From assembly GCF_014201095.1 (NCBI RefSeq), contig NZ_JACHDN010000001.1, positions 2,976,001 to 3,040,000 of the forward strand: DNA of 64,000 bases. The letters run 5' to 3'. Shown here piece by piece: positions 8,392-17,822 of the stretch. The stretch comes from Cellulomonas hominis (lineage in GTDB: Bacteria; Actinomycetota; Actinomycetes; Actinomycetales; Cellulomonadaceae). Each line of letters begins with the position of its first letter. Position 1 is the stretch's first letter. Under the pieces are notes generated by a model that saw only the letters and a program-made list of their open reading frames with translations, had not been told where the DNA came from and ran no database searches. The position numbers and the translations under genes are program-made.

Positions 8392-9381
8392 TCAGCCCGC
8401 GACGGCCACCGCGTACCCCGCGGCGTCCTCCTCCAGGTCCCCGGTCTCGCCCTCGCGGACCGCCCGGCGGCCGAGCGCGATCGTGTACGTCCAGAACGCG
8501 GCCAGCGCGACCGCCCCGACGACGATCTTCAGCCACCACGGCAGCGACGACCCGGTGACGAAGCCCTCCACGAGCCCGGACAGCGCGAGCGCGCCGACCA
8601 GCCCGATCGCCACGGTGATGGTCGACCGGCCCTCCTCGGCCAGCGCCCGCCCGCGCGGCCGGCCGCCCGGGTCCACCCAGGTCCAGCACAGCCGCAGCCC
8701 GGCGGCCCCGGCCACGAAGATCGCGGTGAGCTCCAGCAGGCCGTGCGGGGCGATCAGCGTGAGGAACACGTCCAGGCTGCCGTGCGCGGCCATCATGCCG
8801 CCGGTCGCGCCGACGTTGACGGCGTTCTGCGCGAGCACGTACAGCGGGCCGATCCCGGAGATCCCGATGCCGATGCAGACGGCGGCGATCCAGGCGTTGT
8901 TCGTCCACACCACGGCCGCGAAGCCGAGGCCCGGGTCGTAGTAGGAGGCGAACGCCTCGTCGACGTACTGCTGGCGCTGCGCGGGCGTGCCCATCGCGGC
9001 GAGCGCGTCGGCGTCGGTGGCGACCCACCAGCCGGCGACGACGGCCACGAGCAGGAACGCCGTCATCACCGCGACGCTCCACCAGCGGATCCGGTAGAGC
9101 GCCGCGGGCAGCGAGAAGACGAGGAACCGCCGGACGTCGCGCCAGGCGGGCTCGTGGGTGCCGGCGATCGCGGACCGCGCGCGGGCCAGCAGCTGGGACA
9201 GCCGGGCCACGGTGTCCGGGTCGGGCGCGGCGGAGCGCACGGTGGACAGGTCGGTGGCGACCGCCTGGTACAGCCGCACCAGCTCGTCGGCCTCGGCCCC
9301 GTCCCGGACGCGGCGGCGGGTCAGCTCGTCCAGGCGCGCCCAGGCCGGCCGGCGCACGGCGGAGAAGGCGTCGAGGTCCAC
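8392..9381 (-). CDS. SpoIIM-like (stage II sporulation protein M family) membrane protein
   Basis: Membrane protein (329 aa) of the SpoIIM/DUF95 family. About 100 hydrophilic residues are followed by several membrane segments and the conserved core LDVFLTLIAPHGLLELTAIF, whose PHG-x2-E signature defines the family. In non-sporulating actinobacteria, genes of this family occur beside RDD, MoxR, DUF58 and DUF4129 genes and are thought to act in envelope processes. Here it is divergent from the RDD gene, and the rest of that set lies 5 kb away. The start is a GTG at 9381, the first in-frame start after the upstream non-coding bases. Confidence 0.87.
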   Translation of the reverse strand: MDLDAFSAVRRPAWARLDELTRRRVRDGAEADELVRLYQAVATDLSTVRSAAPDPDTVARLSQLLARARSAIAGTHEPAWRDVRRFLVFSLPAALYRIRWWSVAVMTAFLLVAVVAGWWVATDADALAAMGTPAQRQQYVDEAFASYYDPGLGFAAVVWTNNAWIAAVCIGIGISGIGPLYVLAQNAVNVGATGGMMAAHGSLDVFLTLIAPHGLLELTAIFVAGAAGLRLCWTWVDPGGRPRGRALAEEGRSTITVAIGLVGALALSGLVEGFVTGSSLPWWLKIVVGAVALAAFWTYTIALGRRAVREGETGDLEEDAAGYAVAVAG

Positions 9382-9442
9382 GCCGGATACCCTGCCACAG
9401 GACGCCCGGCGCGCAGGGCGGTGACGAGCGAGGGGAGCCCCG

Positions 9443-10264
9443 GTGGACGACGGCATCGTCATCGGCGAGGGCGTGCTGCTGGACGCCCGGCCGACGTCCG
9501 TGGTGAGCCGCCTGGGCGCCGCGCTCGTCGACCTGGTCGCCCTCGGGCTCGTGCTCCTGGGCCTGGTGCTCCTCGCGGTCAACGTCGTGACGATCGCCCC
9601 GAGCGACGACCTGATGCGGATCACCCTGGTCGTGACGATGGTGGTCATCACCGTGGTGCTGCCGACGACGGTGGACACGCTGACCCGTGGGCGGTCGCTC
9701 GGCAAGCTCGCGGTGGGGATCCGGGTGGTGCGGGACGACGGCGGGCCGATCCGGTTCCGGCAGTCGCTCGTGCGGGCGCTGGTCGGGATCCTCGAGCTGT
9801 GGGCGACGTTCGGCTCGGTCGCGCTCATCACGTCGCTGGTGCACCCGCAGGGCAAGCGGCTGGGCGACATGCTCGCCGGCACGTACGCGGTGCGGGTGCG
9901 CGGGCGCAAGCAGGCCGTCCCGGTCGTGACCATGCCGCCGTACCTGGCGGGGTGGGCGACGTCGGCGGACGTCGCGCGGCTGCCGGACGGGCTCGCGCTG
10001 TCGGTGCGGCAGTTCCTCGGCCGGGCGGCGGGGCTGCACCCGGGCTCGCGCGCCGCGCTGGGGCAGCAGCTCGCCGGCGAGGTCGCCCGCTACGTCGCCC
10101 CGGGTCCGCCGCCCGGGACGCACCCCGAGGCGTTCCTCGCGGCGGTGCTGGCCACGCGCCGGGACCGCGAGCTGGCCGCGAGCACCCGGTCGGCCGCCCG
10201 GGTCGCGCACGAGGCCGTCCTCCTGCAGCGGCTGCCGCACGGCGTGCCCGACCCGAGCCGCTGA
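9443..10264 (+). CDS. RDD family membrane protein
   Basis: Predicted 273-aa protein with an RDD domain. Two hydrophobic hairpin helices follow SRLGAALVDLVALGLVLLGL, which holds the Arg and Asp of the RDD signature. Then come LTRGRSLGKLAVGIRVVRDD and the third segment, ending in KRLGDMLAGTYAVRV. A cytoplasmic tail of about 120 residues follows. The GTG start at 9443 has a GAGGGGAG ribosome-binding site. It is divergent from the SpoIIM-like gene, sharing a 61-base intergenic region; the two families co-occur widely in actinobacteria. The molecular role is unknown. Confidence 0.85.
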   Translation: MDDGIVIGEGVLLDARPTSVVSRLGAALVDLVALGLVLLGLVLLAVNVVTIAPSDDLMRITLVVTMVVITVVLPTTVDTLTRGRSLGKLAVGIRVVRDDGGPIRFRQSLVRALVGILELWATFGSVALITSLVHPQGKRLGDMLAGTYAVRVRGRKQAVPVVTMPPYLAGWATSADVARLPDGLALSVRQFLGRAAGLHPGSRAALGQQLAGEVARYVAPGPPPGTHPEAFLAAVLATRRDRELAASTRSAARVAHEAVLLQRLPHGVPDPSR

Positions 10265-10283
10265 CCCCCGGCGTGCCCGCACC

Positions 10284-10297
10284 GGGTCGATCGACCC
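10284..10297. promoter_or_regulatory. Perfect 14-bp palindrome upstream of gdhA
   Basis: GGGTCGATCGACCC is a perfect palindrome about 90 bases before the gdhA start and 20 bases after the RDD gene stop. Its position suits an operator for nitrogen-responsive control of gdhA, but it does not match a GlnR or AmtR site that I recognise. A palindrome with no spacer is not a terminator. Confidence 0.4.
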
Positions 10298-10344
10298 ACT
10301 CCGTGGACACCCCGACGGGGCGGCGCGCACCCGCCGTACGGTGA

Positions 10345-11727
<1,383 letters not shown>

Positions 11728-11736
11728 CCCGGGGCC

Positions 11737-12183
11737 TCAGCAGACGGCCTCGTCGCCGTCGTCCACGAGCCGGTGCAGCAGGCGGAGCAGCTCCGCCCGC
11801 TCGCCGGGCTCCAGGCGGGCCAGCAGCTCCTCGCCGTGCGCGCGGCGCCGCAGGTCGGCCTCGGCGAGCACGGCCCGCCCCCGGTCGGTGACCGTGACGA
11901 GGGTCGCGCGCCGGTCGGTCGGGTCGGGCTCCCGCGCGACCAGGCCGGCGCGCTCGAGGTCGTCCACCAGCGAGGTGATCGAGCGCGGGACGACGTCGAG
12001 CGCCGCGGCGAGAGCGGTCTGCCGCTGGGGCTCGGGCGCCCGCGCGACGACGCGCAGCAGCCGGTGCCGGGACGGGCTGAGGTCGGCCTGCGACCGCACG
12101 TCGCGGCGCATCGTGTGCAGGGCGCGGCGCAGCAGCCAGAAGAGCTCGTCCCCGGGGTGGGGTGCAGGGGTGACCGGGGTCAT
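11737..12183 (-). CDS. MarR-family transcriptional regulator
   Basis: Winged-helix regulator (148 aa). The core SPSRHRLLRVVARAPEPQRQ leads into the recognition region AALDVVPRSITSLVDDLERA and the wing REPDPTDRRATLVTVTDRG, all typical of MarR. It is divergent from a half/full ABC exporter gene with only 70 bases between the starts, and that gap holds nested inverted repeats. The usual arrangement is repression of both itself and the exporter, relieved by a small molecule. The ligand is unknown. Confidence 0.9.
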   Translation of the reverse strand: MTPVTPAPHPGDELFWLLRRALHTMRRDVRSQADLSPSRHRLLRVVARAPEPQRQTALAAALDVVPRSITSLVDDLERAGLVAREPDPTDRRATLVTVTDRGRAVLAEADLRRRAHGEELLARLEPGERAELLRLLHRLVDDGDEAVC

Positions 12184-12200
12184 GCCCCCCACGATAGCGA

Positions 12201-12238
12201 GTCGGACACATAGAGAGGTACCCTCACTAAAGTCCGAT
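12201..12238. promoter_or_regulatory. Candidate MarR operator between marR and the ABC exporter
   Basis: The 70-base divergent gap contains an imperfect 19-base palindrome at 12211-12229 (TAG.GAGG....CCTC.CTA). It is flanked by an exact 6-bp inverted repeat, TCGGAC at 12202-12207 and GTCCGA at 12232-12237. Two nested dyads in a short divergent promoter are what a MarR dimer site looks like. Operator function is inferred from position and symmetry. Confidence 0.55.
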
Positions 12239-12253
12239 CCCCCGGGAGGCCCC

Positions 12254-14161
12254 ATGTCCATGCACGGACCCCTGCACGGCGGGCGCGGCGGCGGGATGGA
12301 CGCGCGGTCGATGTACCGCTCGTTCCGCCTCGACCCGTCCGTCGCCCAGCGCCGGCTCACCCGCGACGTCCTGCGCCGCATCCTCGGCTTCGCCCGCCCG
12401 TACCGGCGGCTGCTCGCGATCTTCCTCGTCCTCGTCGCCCTCGACGCCGCGGTGGGCGCGGCGACCCCGCTGCTGTACCGGCGCATCATCGACGACGGCA
12501 TCTCGGCCGGTCGCACCGGGTTGGTGCTCGGCCTCGCCGGGCTCGTCGCGCTGCTCGCGCTCGTCGCCGCCGGCCTGGCCCTCGCCTCGCGCTGGCTGTC
12601 CTCCCGGATCGGGGAGGGCCTGATCCTCGACCTGCGCACGCAGGTGTTCGACCACGTGCAGCGGATGCCGCTGGCGTTCTTCTCCCGCACGCAGACCGGC
12701 GCCCTGGTGCAGCGGCTGAACGGCGACGTGCTCGGCGCGCAGCAGGCGTTCACCTCGACGCTGTCCAACGTCGTGTCGAACGTGCTCACGGTCGTGCTGG
12801 TGATCGCCGCGATGCTGTCGCTGTCCTGGCAGATCACGCTCGTCTCGCTGGTGCTGCTGCCGGCGTTCGTGCTGCCCGCCCGCGCGATGGGCCGGCGGCT
12901 GGCGACCGTGACGCAGGAGGCCTACGGGCTGAACGCCGAGATGGGCCAGACGATGACCGAGCGGTTCAACGTCGCCGGAGCCCAGCTGGTCAAGCTGTAC
13001 GGCCGCCCCGACGACGAGACCGCGGTGTTCGCCGGCCGGGCCGCCCGGGTGCGGGACATCGGGATCACCAGCGCCATGTACGGGGCCGTGTTCCGGATCG
13101 GGCTGACCCTGGTCGCGGCGGTCGCGGTCGCCATCGTCTACGGGCTCGGCGGCGTCCTCGCGATCCAGGGGTCGCTGACCGTCGGCGTCGTCGTCGCGCT
13201 GACCTCGTACCTCACGCGGCTGTACGGACCGATCACCGCGCTGTCGAACGTGCAGGTCGACGTCATGACGACGCTGGTGTCGTTCGAGCGGGTGCTCGAG
13301 GTGCTGGACCTGGAGCCGAGCGTGGCGGACGCGCCGGACGCCCGCCCGCTGCCGGACGACGTGGCCCGGACCGCGACCATCGAGCTGGACGACGTCTCGT
13401 TCCGGTACCCGGCGGCGTCCGAGGTGTCGCTCGCCTCGCTCGAGTCCGTCGCCCGGCTGCAGACCGAGATCCCCGGCACGACGCTGGAGCACGTCTCGTT
13501 CACGGTGCCGCACGGGCACCTGGTCGCTCTGGTCGGGCCGTCCGGCGCCGGCAAGACCACGATCTCCCAGGTGGTCGCCCGCCTGTACGACGTGACGGGC
13601 GGCGCGGTGCGGATCGCGGGCCAGGACGTCCGGGAGGTGACGCAGGCGAGCCTGCGGGACGCCATCGGCATCGTCACCCAGGACGCGCACCTGTTCCACG
13701 ACACCATCCGCGCGAACCTGCTCTACGCCAAGCCGGACGCCACCGACGCCGAGCTGGAGCAGGCGCTCGCCCGCGCGCAGATCGCCGACCTGGTGCACCG
13801 GCTGCCCGACGGCGTGGACACCGTCGTGGGGGACCGCGGCTACCGGCTGTCCGGCGGAGAGCGCCAGCGGCTCGCGATCGCGCGGCTGCTGCTCAAGGCG
13901 CCGCCCGTCGTCATCCTCGACGAGGCCACCGCGCACCTCGACTCCGAGTCGGAGGCGGCCGTGCAGCGGGCGCTCGCGGAGGCGCTGGAGGGCAGGACCG
14001 CGCTGGTCATCGCGCACCGGTTGTCCACCATCCGCGAGGCGGACGCGATCGTCGTGCTGGACGAGGGCCGGGTCGTGCAGCAGGGCACGCACGCCGAGCT
14101 GCTCGCCGCGGGCGGGCTGTACGCGGAGCTGTACGAGACGCAGTACGCCGCGGCCCGCTGA
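12254..14161 (+). CDS. ABC exporter, fused membrane and ATPase domains
   Basis: Type IV ABC exporter subunit (635 aa), MsbA/LmrA-like, which works as a homo- or heterodimer to expel lipids, drugs or peptides. Residues about 45-330 form the six-helix membrane domain. The nucleotide-binding domain has Walker A GPSGAGKTT near residue 430, signature LSGGERQRL near 532, Walker B VVILDEATAHLDSES, and the H-loop IAHRLST. The ATG at 12254 has GGGAGG upstream. The N-terminus is rich in Gly, His and Met. No partner half-transporter is adjacent, so homodimer function is likely. Control by the divergent MarR protein is probable. Confidence 0.9.
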   Translation: MSMHGPLHGGRGGGMDARSMYRSFRLDPSVAQRRLTRDVLRRILGFARPYRRLLAIFLVLVALDAAVGAATPLLYRRIIDDGISAGRTGLVLGLAGLVALLALVAAGLALASRWLSSRIGEGLILDLRTQVFDHVQRMPLAFFSRTQTGALVQRLNGDVLGAQQAFTSTLSNVVSNVLTVVLVIAAMLSLSWQITLVSLVLLPAFVLPARAMGRRLATVTQEAYGLNAEMGQTMTERFNVAGAQLVKLYGRPDDETAVFAGRAARVRDIGITSAMYGAVFRIGLTLVAAVAVAIVYGLGGVLAIQGSLTVGVVVALTSYLTRLYGPITALSNVQVDVMTTLVSFERVLEVLDLEPSVADAPDARPLPDDVARTATIELDDVSFRYPAASEVSLASLESVARLQTEIPGTTLEHVSFTVPHGHLVALVGPSGAGKTTISQVVARLYDVTGGAVRIAGQDVREVTQASLRDAIGIVTQDAHLFHDTIRANLLYAKPDATDAELEQALARAQIADLVHRLPDGVDTVVGDRGYRLSGGERQRLAIARLLLKAPPVVILDEATAHLDSESEAAVQRALAEALEGRTALVIAHRLSTIREADAIVVLDEGRVVQQGTHAELLAAGGLYAELYETQYAAAR

Positions 14162-14165
14162 CGCC

Positions 14166-14642
14166 TCAGACCCGGCGCGGCACCCGTCCGGTGAGCGTCA
14201 TCAGCCGGCACATCACCCGGTGCGCGCGGTCGGACGGCGCGCCGAACATGAGCGGGCAGCCGCCGTCGATCACGGTGAGCCCCCGCGCGCGGCCCTCCGC
14301 GACCGCGGCGGCGTCGACGCTGCCGGCGTCCACCGACCGGTGCATCCAGACCCTCCCGACGCCGAGGTCGGCGGCCTCCCGGACGGTCGCGGCGGCGTGC
14401 TCCGGGCGGGTCGCGACGACGACGGCCTCGACCCCGCCGGGGATCGACGTCAGGTCCGGGTACGCCGGGTCGCCCTCGACCGTCTCGGCGTTCGGGTTCA
14501 CCGCGAACACCTCGTACCCGGTCTCGCGCAGGCGCCGGTAGACGACGTTCCCGCCGTGGCTGCCGGGCGTGCGGGACACGCCCGTGACCGCGATGCGCCG
14601 GGCGGCGAGGAAGTCCGTCGCCGCCGTCCTGATGTCCGTCAT
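14166..14642 (-). CDS. CoA-binding (YccU-like) protein
   Basis: Predicted 158-aa single-domain Rossmann protein of the CoA-binding family (CoA_binding_2). The glycine-rich nucleotide region reads RIAVTGVSRTPGSHGGNVVY, followed by FAVNPNAETVEGDPAYPDL and EAVVVATRPEHAAATVREAA. A conserved cysteine in VIDGGCPLMFG is typical of the family near the bound CoA. The role is unclear; relatives are implicated in CoA sensing or redox protection. The ATG start at 14642 is good. The gene ends four bases from the exporter stop on the opposite strand. Confidence 0.85.
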   Translation of the reverse strand: MTDIRTAATDFLAARRIAVTGVSRTPGSHGGNVVYRRLRETGYEVFAVNPNAETVEGDPAYPDLTSIPGGVEAVVVATRPEHAAATVREAADLGVGRVWMHRSVDAGSVDAAAVAEGRARGLTVIDGGCPLMFGAPSDRAHRVMCRLMTLTGRVPRRV

Positions 14643-14716
14643 GGCTCGCTCCCCGGGGGCCTCGTCGCGCCGTCGGTGCGGACGCTAGACCCGCCGAGGG
14701 GGCCGCGGCATGGGAC

Positions 14717-15346
14717 CTAGGTGCCGATCGCGGCGGTGATCTCCGGGTCTGTCGGCTCCGCGACCGGCGCGCCGAACCAGGCGTCCGCCGGCGTCCAGGT
14801 CGTCGGCATGCTCCGGCCCCACACCCCGCGCGGCGTGACCTGCACCAGGGGCAGGAGGCCGCGCGCGCCCATCGCGAGCGCCCGGGGGTCCAGGCCCGGC
14901 CAGGTGCGGGCGAGGCGGGCGCCGAGGTCGCCCGCGGTGAGCGGCCCGTCGGCGTCCAGCACCGCGCGGGCGACCCGGCGCAGCTCGTCCAGGTCCACCT
15001 GCCGCAGCGTCGGCGCAGCCGAGACGTTCGCGGTCAGGTGCCGCCGCAGCGTCGGCGCGAGCACCGGCCACAGCGCCAGCGCGTCGTCCGCCGTGGCGAG
15101 GTGCACGGTGTCCCGCAGCAGCGCGAGCCGGCCGACCCGGCGGTCCAGCATCGGCACCGCGAGGTCGGCGTGCGCGAAGCCGTCGACCCGGGCGTGCAGG
15201 GCGAGGTAGGCGGACGTCGGGGTCTGCGACTGCAGGGCGACGAGGTGCGCGACCACGGCGACGGCGTCCGTCGGGGTGCGGTCGAGCAGGTGCTGGCGCG
15301 CGAGCAGGGCCCTGCCGAGGCCGCGGGTGGTGATCCGGTCGGTCAC
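14717..15346 (-). pseudogene. Truncated AlkZ-like winged-helix DNA glycosylase gene
   Basis: Reads as the N-terminal half of an HTH_42 (YcaQ/AlkZ) protein. The catalytic QxQ region is present as VALQSQTPTSAYLALHARV, as in AlkZ-type interstrand-crosslink glycosylases, and the central winged-helix part ends VTPRGVWGRSMPTTWTPADA. Family members are about 350-400 residues; this frame stops after 209 residues (PTDPEITAAIGT, then TAG). The next 70 bases downstream, in all frames, hold nothing resembling the missing domain, so this looks like a deletion or rearrangement end point, not a simple frameshift. The start is the GTG at 15346. A functional short form is possible but would lack about 170 residues. 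Confidence 0.7.
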
Positions 15347-15382
15347 GCCGCCACCGTACGGCGACCCGCCCACAGGCCGGCC

Positions 15383-16675
15383 CTACAGCCGCCCCGCCGC
15401 CTTCAGCGCGAGGTACGCGTCCGCGAGCCGCGGCGCCAGGTCGTCCGGCAGCGCGTCGACCACCTCCACCCCCCGCCCGCGCAGCCGGAGCGCGACCGCG
15501 GCCCGCTCGAGCTCGGTCCGCTCGGCGGCGGCCGCGTCGAACAGGGCGGCGACGTCCTCGCGCCCCGCGCGCAGCCGCTCCGTCTCGGGGTCGCGCACCG
15601 AGGCCAGGACGACCTGGTGCCGGGCGGCGAGCTGGTCGACCACGCCGAGCAGCCCCTGCTCGACCGCGGCCGGCTCCAGCGCGGACAGCAGCACGACGAG
15701 CGCCCGCTGCGACAGCCGCTCCTGCACCTGCGCGACGACGCCCGGCCAGTCCGCCTCGACGAGCGACGGCTCGACCACGGCCAGCGCGTCCGCCAGCGCG
15801 GGCATCAGCCGGGGGCCGGACATGCCGGCGACGCGCGCCCGCACGGTGCGGTCGTAGGCGAGCAGCTCGACGCGGTCGCCGGCGCGCGAGACGAGAGCGG
15901 CCAGCAGCAGCGCGGCCTCGATCGAGGCGTCCAGCCGCGGCTCCTCGCCGGTGCGCGCGGCGCTGGTCCGCGATGTGTCGAGCACGATCAGCACCCGCCG
16001 GTCCCGCTCGGGCCGCCAGGTCCGCACCACCACGTCGGAGCGCCGGGCGCTCGCCCGCCAGTCGATCGACCGCACGTCGTCGCCGATCACGTACTCGCGG
16101 AGCGAGTCGAACTCCGTCCCGGCCCCGCGCACCTGCACCGCGGAGCGGCCGTCCATCTCCCGGAGGCGGGCGAGCCGGCTCGGCAGGTGACGCCGGGAGG
16201 CGAACTCCGGCAGGACGCGCACCGTGCCGGGCACGTCGAACGACGCCTGCCGCCCGGCGAGCCCGAGCGGGCCCGCGGTGCGGATCGTCACCCGGTCCGC
16301 GTGCAGGTCGCCGCGCCGCGCCGGCAGCAGGGGCGTGTCGAGCCGCCGGGACTCCCCGGTCGGCAGGTCCACCCGGTGCCGGTTGCGGACCGCGCCCGCC
16401 GACGGCTGCCAGGCGTCCCGCACCAGCGCGCGCAGCCGGCGGGGGCCGGTGTGCGTGACGGTCAGCCGCGACCGCGACGGCTCGTGCAGCCGCACCGGGC
16501 CGGTGGTCTCCCGGCGGATCGCCACGGCGCGCGGCGACGCGGCCAGCGCCGTGTCCACCACGCACAGCGCGACGCACAGCAGCGCCCACACCAGCACGGT
16601 GCCCGGCACCGGGACGAGCAGCACCGGGAGCACGCCGACCGCGGTCAGCGCGACGGCCCGCCAGGTGATCGTCAC
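15383..16675 (-). CDS. DUF58 domain protein (MoxR-partner)
   Basis: Membrane-anchored DUF58 protein (430 aa). Two N-terminal hydrophobic segments are followed by a cytoplasmic part. The diagnostic DUF58 motif is readable as EFDSLREYVIGDDVRSIDWR. After it comes a von Willebrand A-like fold with VLIVLDTSRTS in place of a perfect MIDAS. Such proteins work with MoxR AAA+ ATPases, whose gene lies eight bases upstream in the same operon. The start is a GTG at 16675. The biological process is not known here; an envelope function is inferred from the membrane-protein neighbours. Confidence 0.88.
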   Translation of the reverse strand: MTITWRAVALTAVGVLPVLLVPVPGTVLVWALLCVALCVVDTALAASPRAVAIRRETTGPVRLHEPSRSRLTVTHTGPRRLRALVRDAWQPSAGAVRNRHRVDLPTGESRRLDTPLLPARRGDLHADRVTIRTAGPLGLAGRQASFDVPGTVRVLPEFASRRHLPSRLARLREMDGRSAVQVRGAGTEFDSLREYVIGDDVRSIDWRASARRSDVVVRTWRPERDRRVLIVLDTSRTSAARTGEEPRLDASIEAALLLAALVSRAGDRVELLAYDRTVRARVAGMSGPRLMPALADALAVVEPSLVEADWPGVVAQVQERLSQRALVVLLSALEPAAVEQGLLGVVDQLAARHQVVLASVRDPETERLRAGREDVAALFDAAAAERTELERAAVALRLRGRGVEVVDALPDDLAPRLADAYLALKAAGRL

Positions 16676-16682
16676 GGGCGCC

Positions 16683-17822
16683 TCAGCGGGGGACCGGCAC
16701 GGACGCCAGCACGGTGTCCAGCACCGACTCGGCGGTCACGCCCTCGAGCTCGGCCTCGGCCCGCAGCTGCACGCGGTGCCGCAGCGTCGGGTGCGCGAGC
16801 GCCTTGACGTCGTCGGGCGTGACGTACGGGCGCCCGGACAGCCAGGCCCACGCGCGGGACGTGGCGAGCAGGGCGGTCGCGCCGCGGGGCGAGACACCCA
16901 GCGACAGCGACGGCGACTGCCGGGTGGCCCGCACCAGGTCGACGACGTAGCCCAGCACCTCGGGCGCGACCTGCACCCGGGCGACCTCCGCGCGGGCGCG
17001 GTCCAGCACGTCCCTGCCCGCGACGGCCCGCACCCCGGCGGCCTTCAGGTCGCGCGGGTCGAAGCCGGCGGCGTGGCGGGCCAGGACCTCGACCTCGTCG
17101 GCGCGCTCGGGCAGCGGCAGGGTCAGCTTGAGCAGGAACCGGTCGAGCTGCGCCTCGGGCAGCGGGTACGTGCCCTCGTACTCGACGGGGTTCTGCGTGG
17201 CGACGACGACGAACGGCTCGGGCAGCGGGCGCGGCGTGCCGTCCACCGACACCTGCCGCTCCTCCATGGCCTCGAGCAGCGACGCCTGGGTCTTCGGGGG
17301 CGTGCGGTTGATCTCGTCGGCGAGCATGAGGTTGGTGAACACCGGGCCCTCGCGGAACGAGAACTCCGCCGTCCGCGCGTCGTACACCAGGGAGCCCGTG
17401 ACGTCGCCCGGCATGAGGTCCGGGGTGAACTGCACCCGCTTGGTGTCGAGGTCCAGCGCGGCGGACAGGCTGCGCACGAGCAGGGTCTTGGCCACGCCGG
17501 GCACGCCCTCGAGCAGCACGTGGCCGCGGCAGAGCAGGGCGATCACCAGGCCGGTGACGGCCGCGTCCTGGCCGACGACGGCGCGGCCGACCTCGGTGCG
17601 GACGGCGCCGAGCGCCTCGCGGAGCTCGCGGGACGGCTCGGGGGCGGGCGCCGGTGCGGGGGCGGCGGGGGCCGCGGCGGCCGCGGCGGGCGCGGGCACG
17701 ACGGGCGCCGGCGCGGGCTGCGGCAGCCCGTGCGCGTCCGGCACCGGCACCGGCGCGGGCGCCGGCGGCGGCACCGGCGCGGCGTCCGGCTGCCACGGGT
17801 TCGGGGCGGGGTGGTCGGTCAC
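16683..17822 (-). CDS. MoxR-family AAA+ ATPase
   Basis: Cytoplasmic chaperone-like ATPase (379 aa). The first 65 residues are a Pro/Ala-rich tail absent from most MoxR proteins. The AAA_3 domain follows, with Walker A EGVPGVAKT, Walker B MLADEINRTPPKTQASLLEA, sensor VVATQNPVEYEGTYPLPEAQ and sensor 2 GVSPRGATALL. The GTG at 17822 overlaps the stop of the DUF4350 gene by four bases. MoxR proteins assist maturation of partner complexes together with DUF58/VWA proteins, consistent with the DUF58 gene immediately downstream. Confidence 0.92.
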   Translation of the reverse strand: MTDHPAPNPWQPDAAPVPPPAPAPVPVPDAHGLPQPAPAPVVPAPAAAAAAPAAPAPAPAPEPSRELREALGAVRTEVGRAVVGQDAAVTGLVIALLCRGHVLLEGVPGVAKTLLVRSLSAALDLDTKRVQFTPDLMPGDVTGSLVYDARTAEFSFREGPVFTNLMLADEINRTPPKTQASLLEAMEERQVSVDGTPRPLPEPFVVVATQNPVEYEGTYPLPEAQLDRFLLKLTLPLPERADEVEVLARHAAGFDPRDLKAAGVRAVAGRDVLDRARAEVARVQVAPEVLGYVVDLVRATRQSPSLSLGVSPRGATALLATSRAWAWLSGRPYVTPDDVKALAHPTLRHRVQLRAEAELEGVTAESVLDTVLASVPVPR

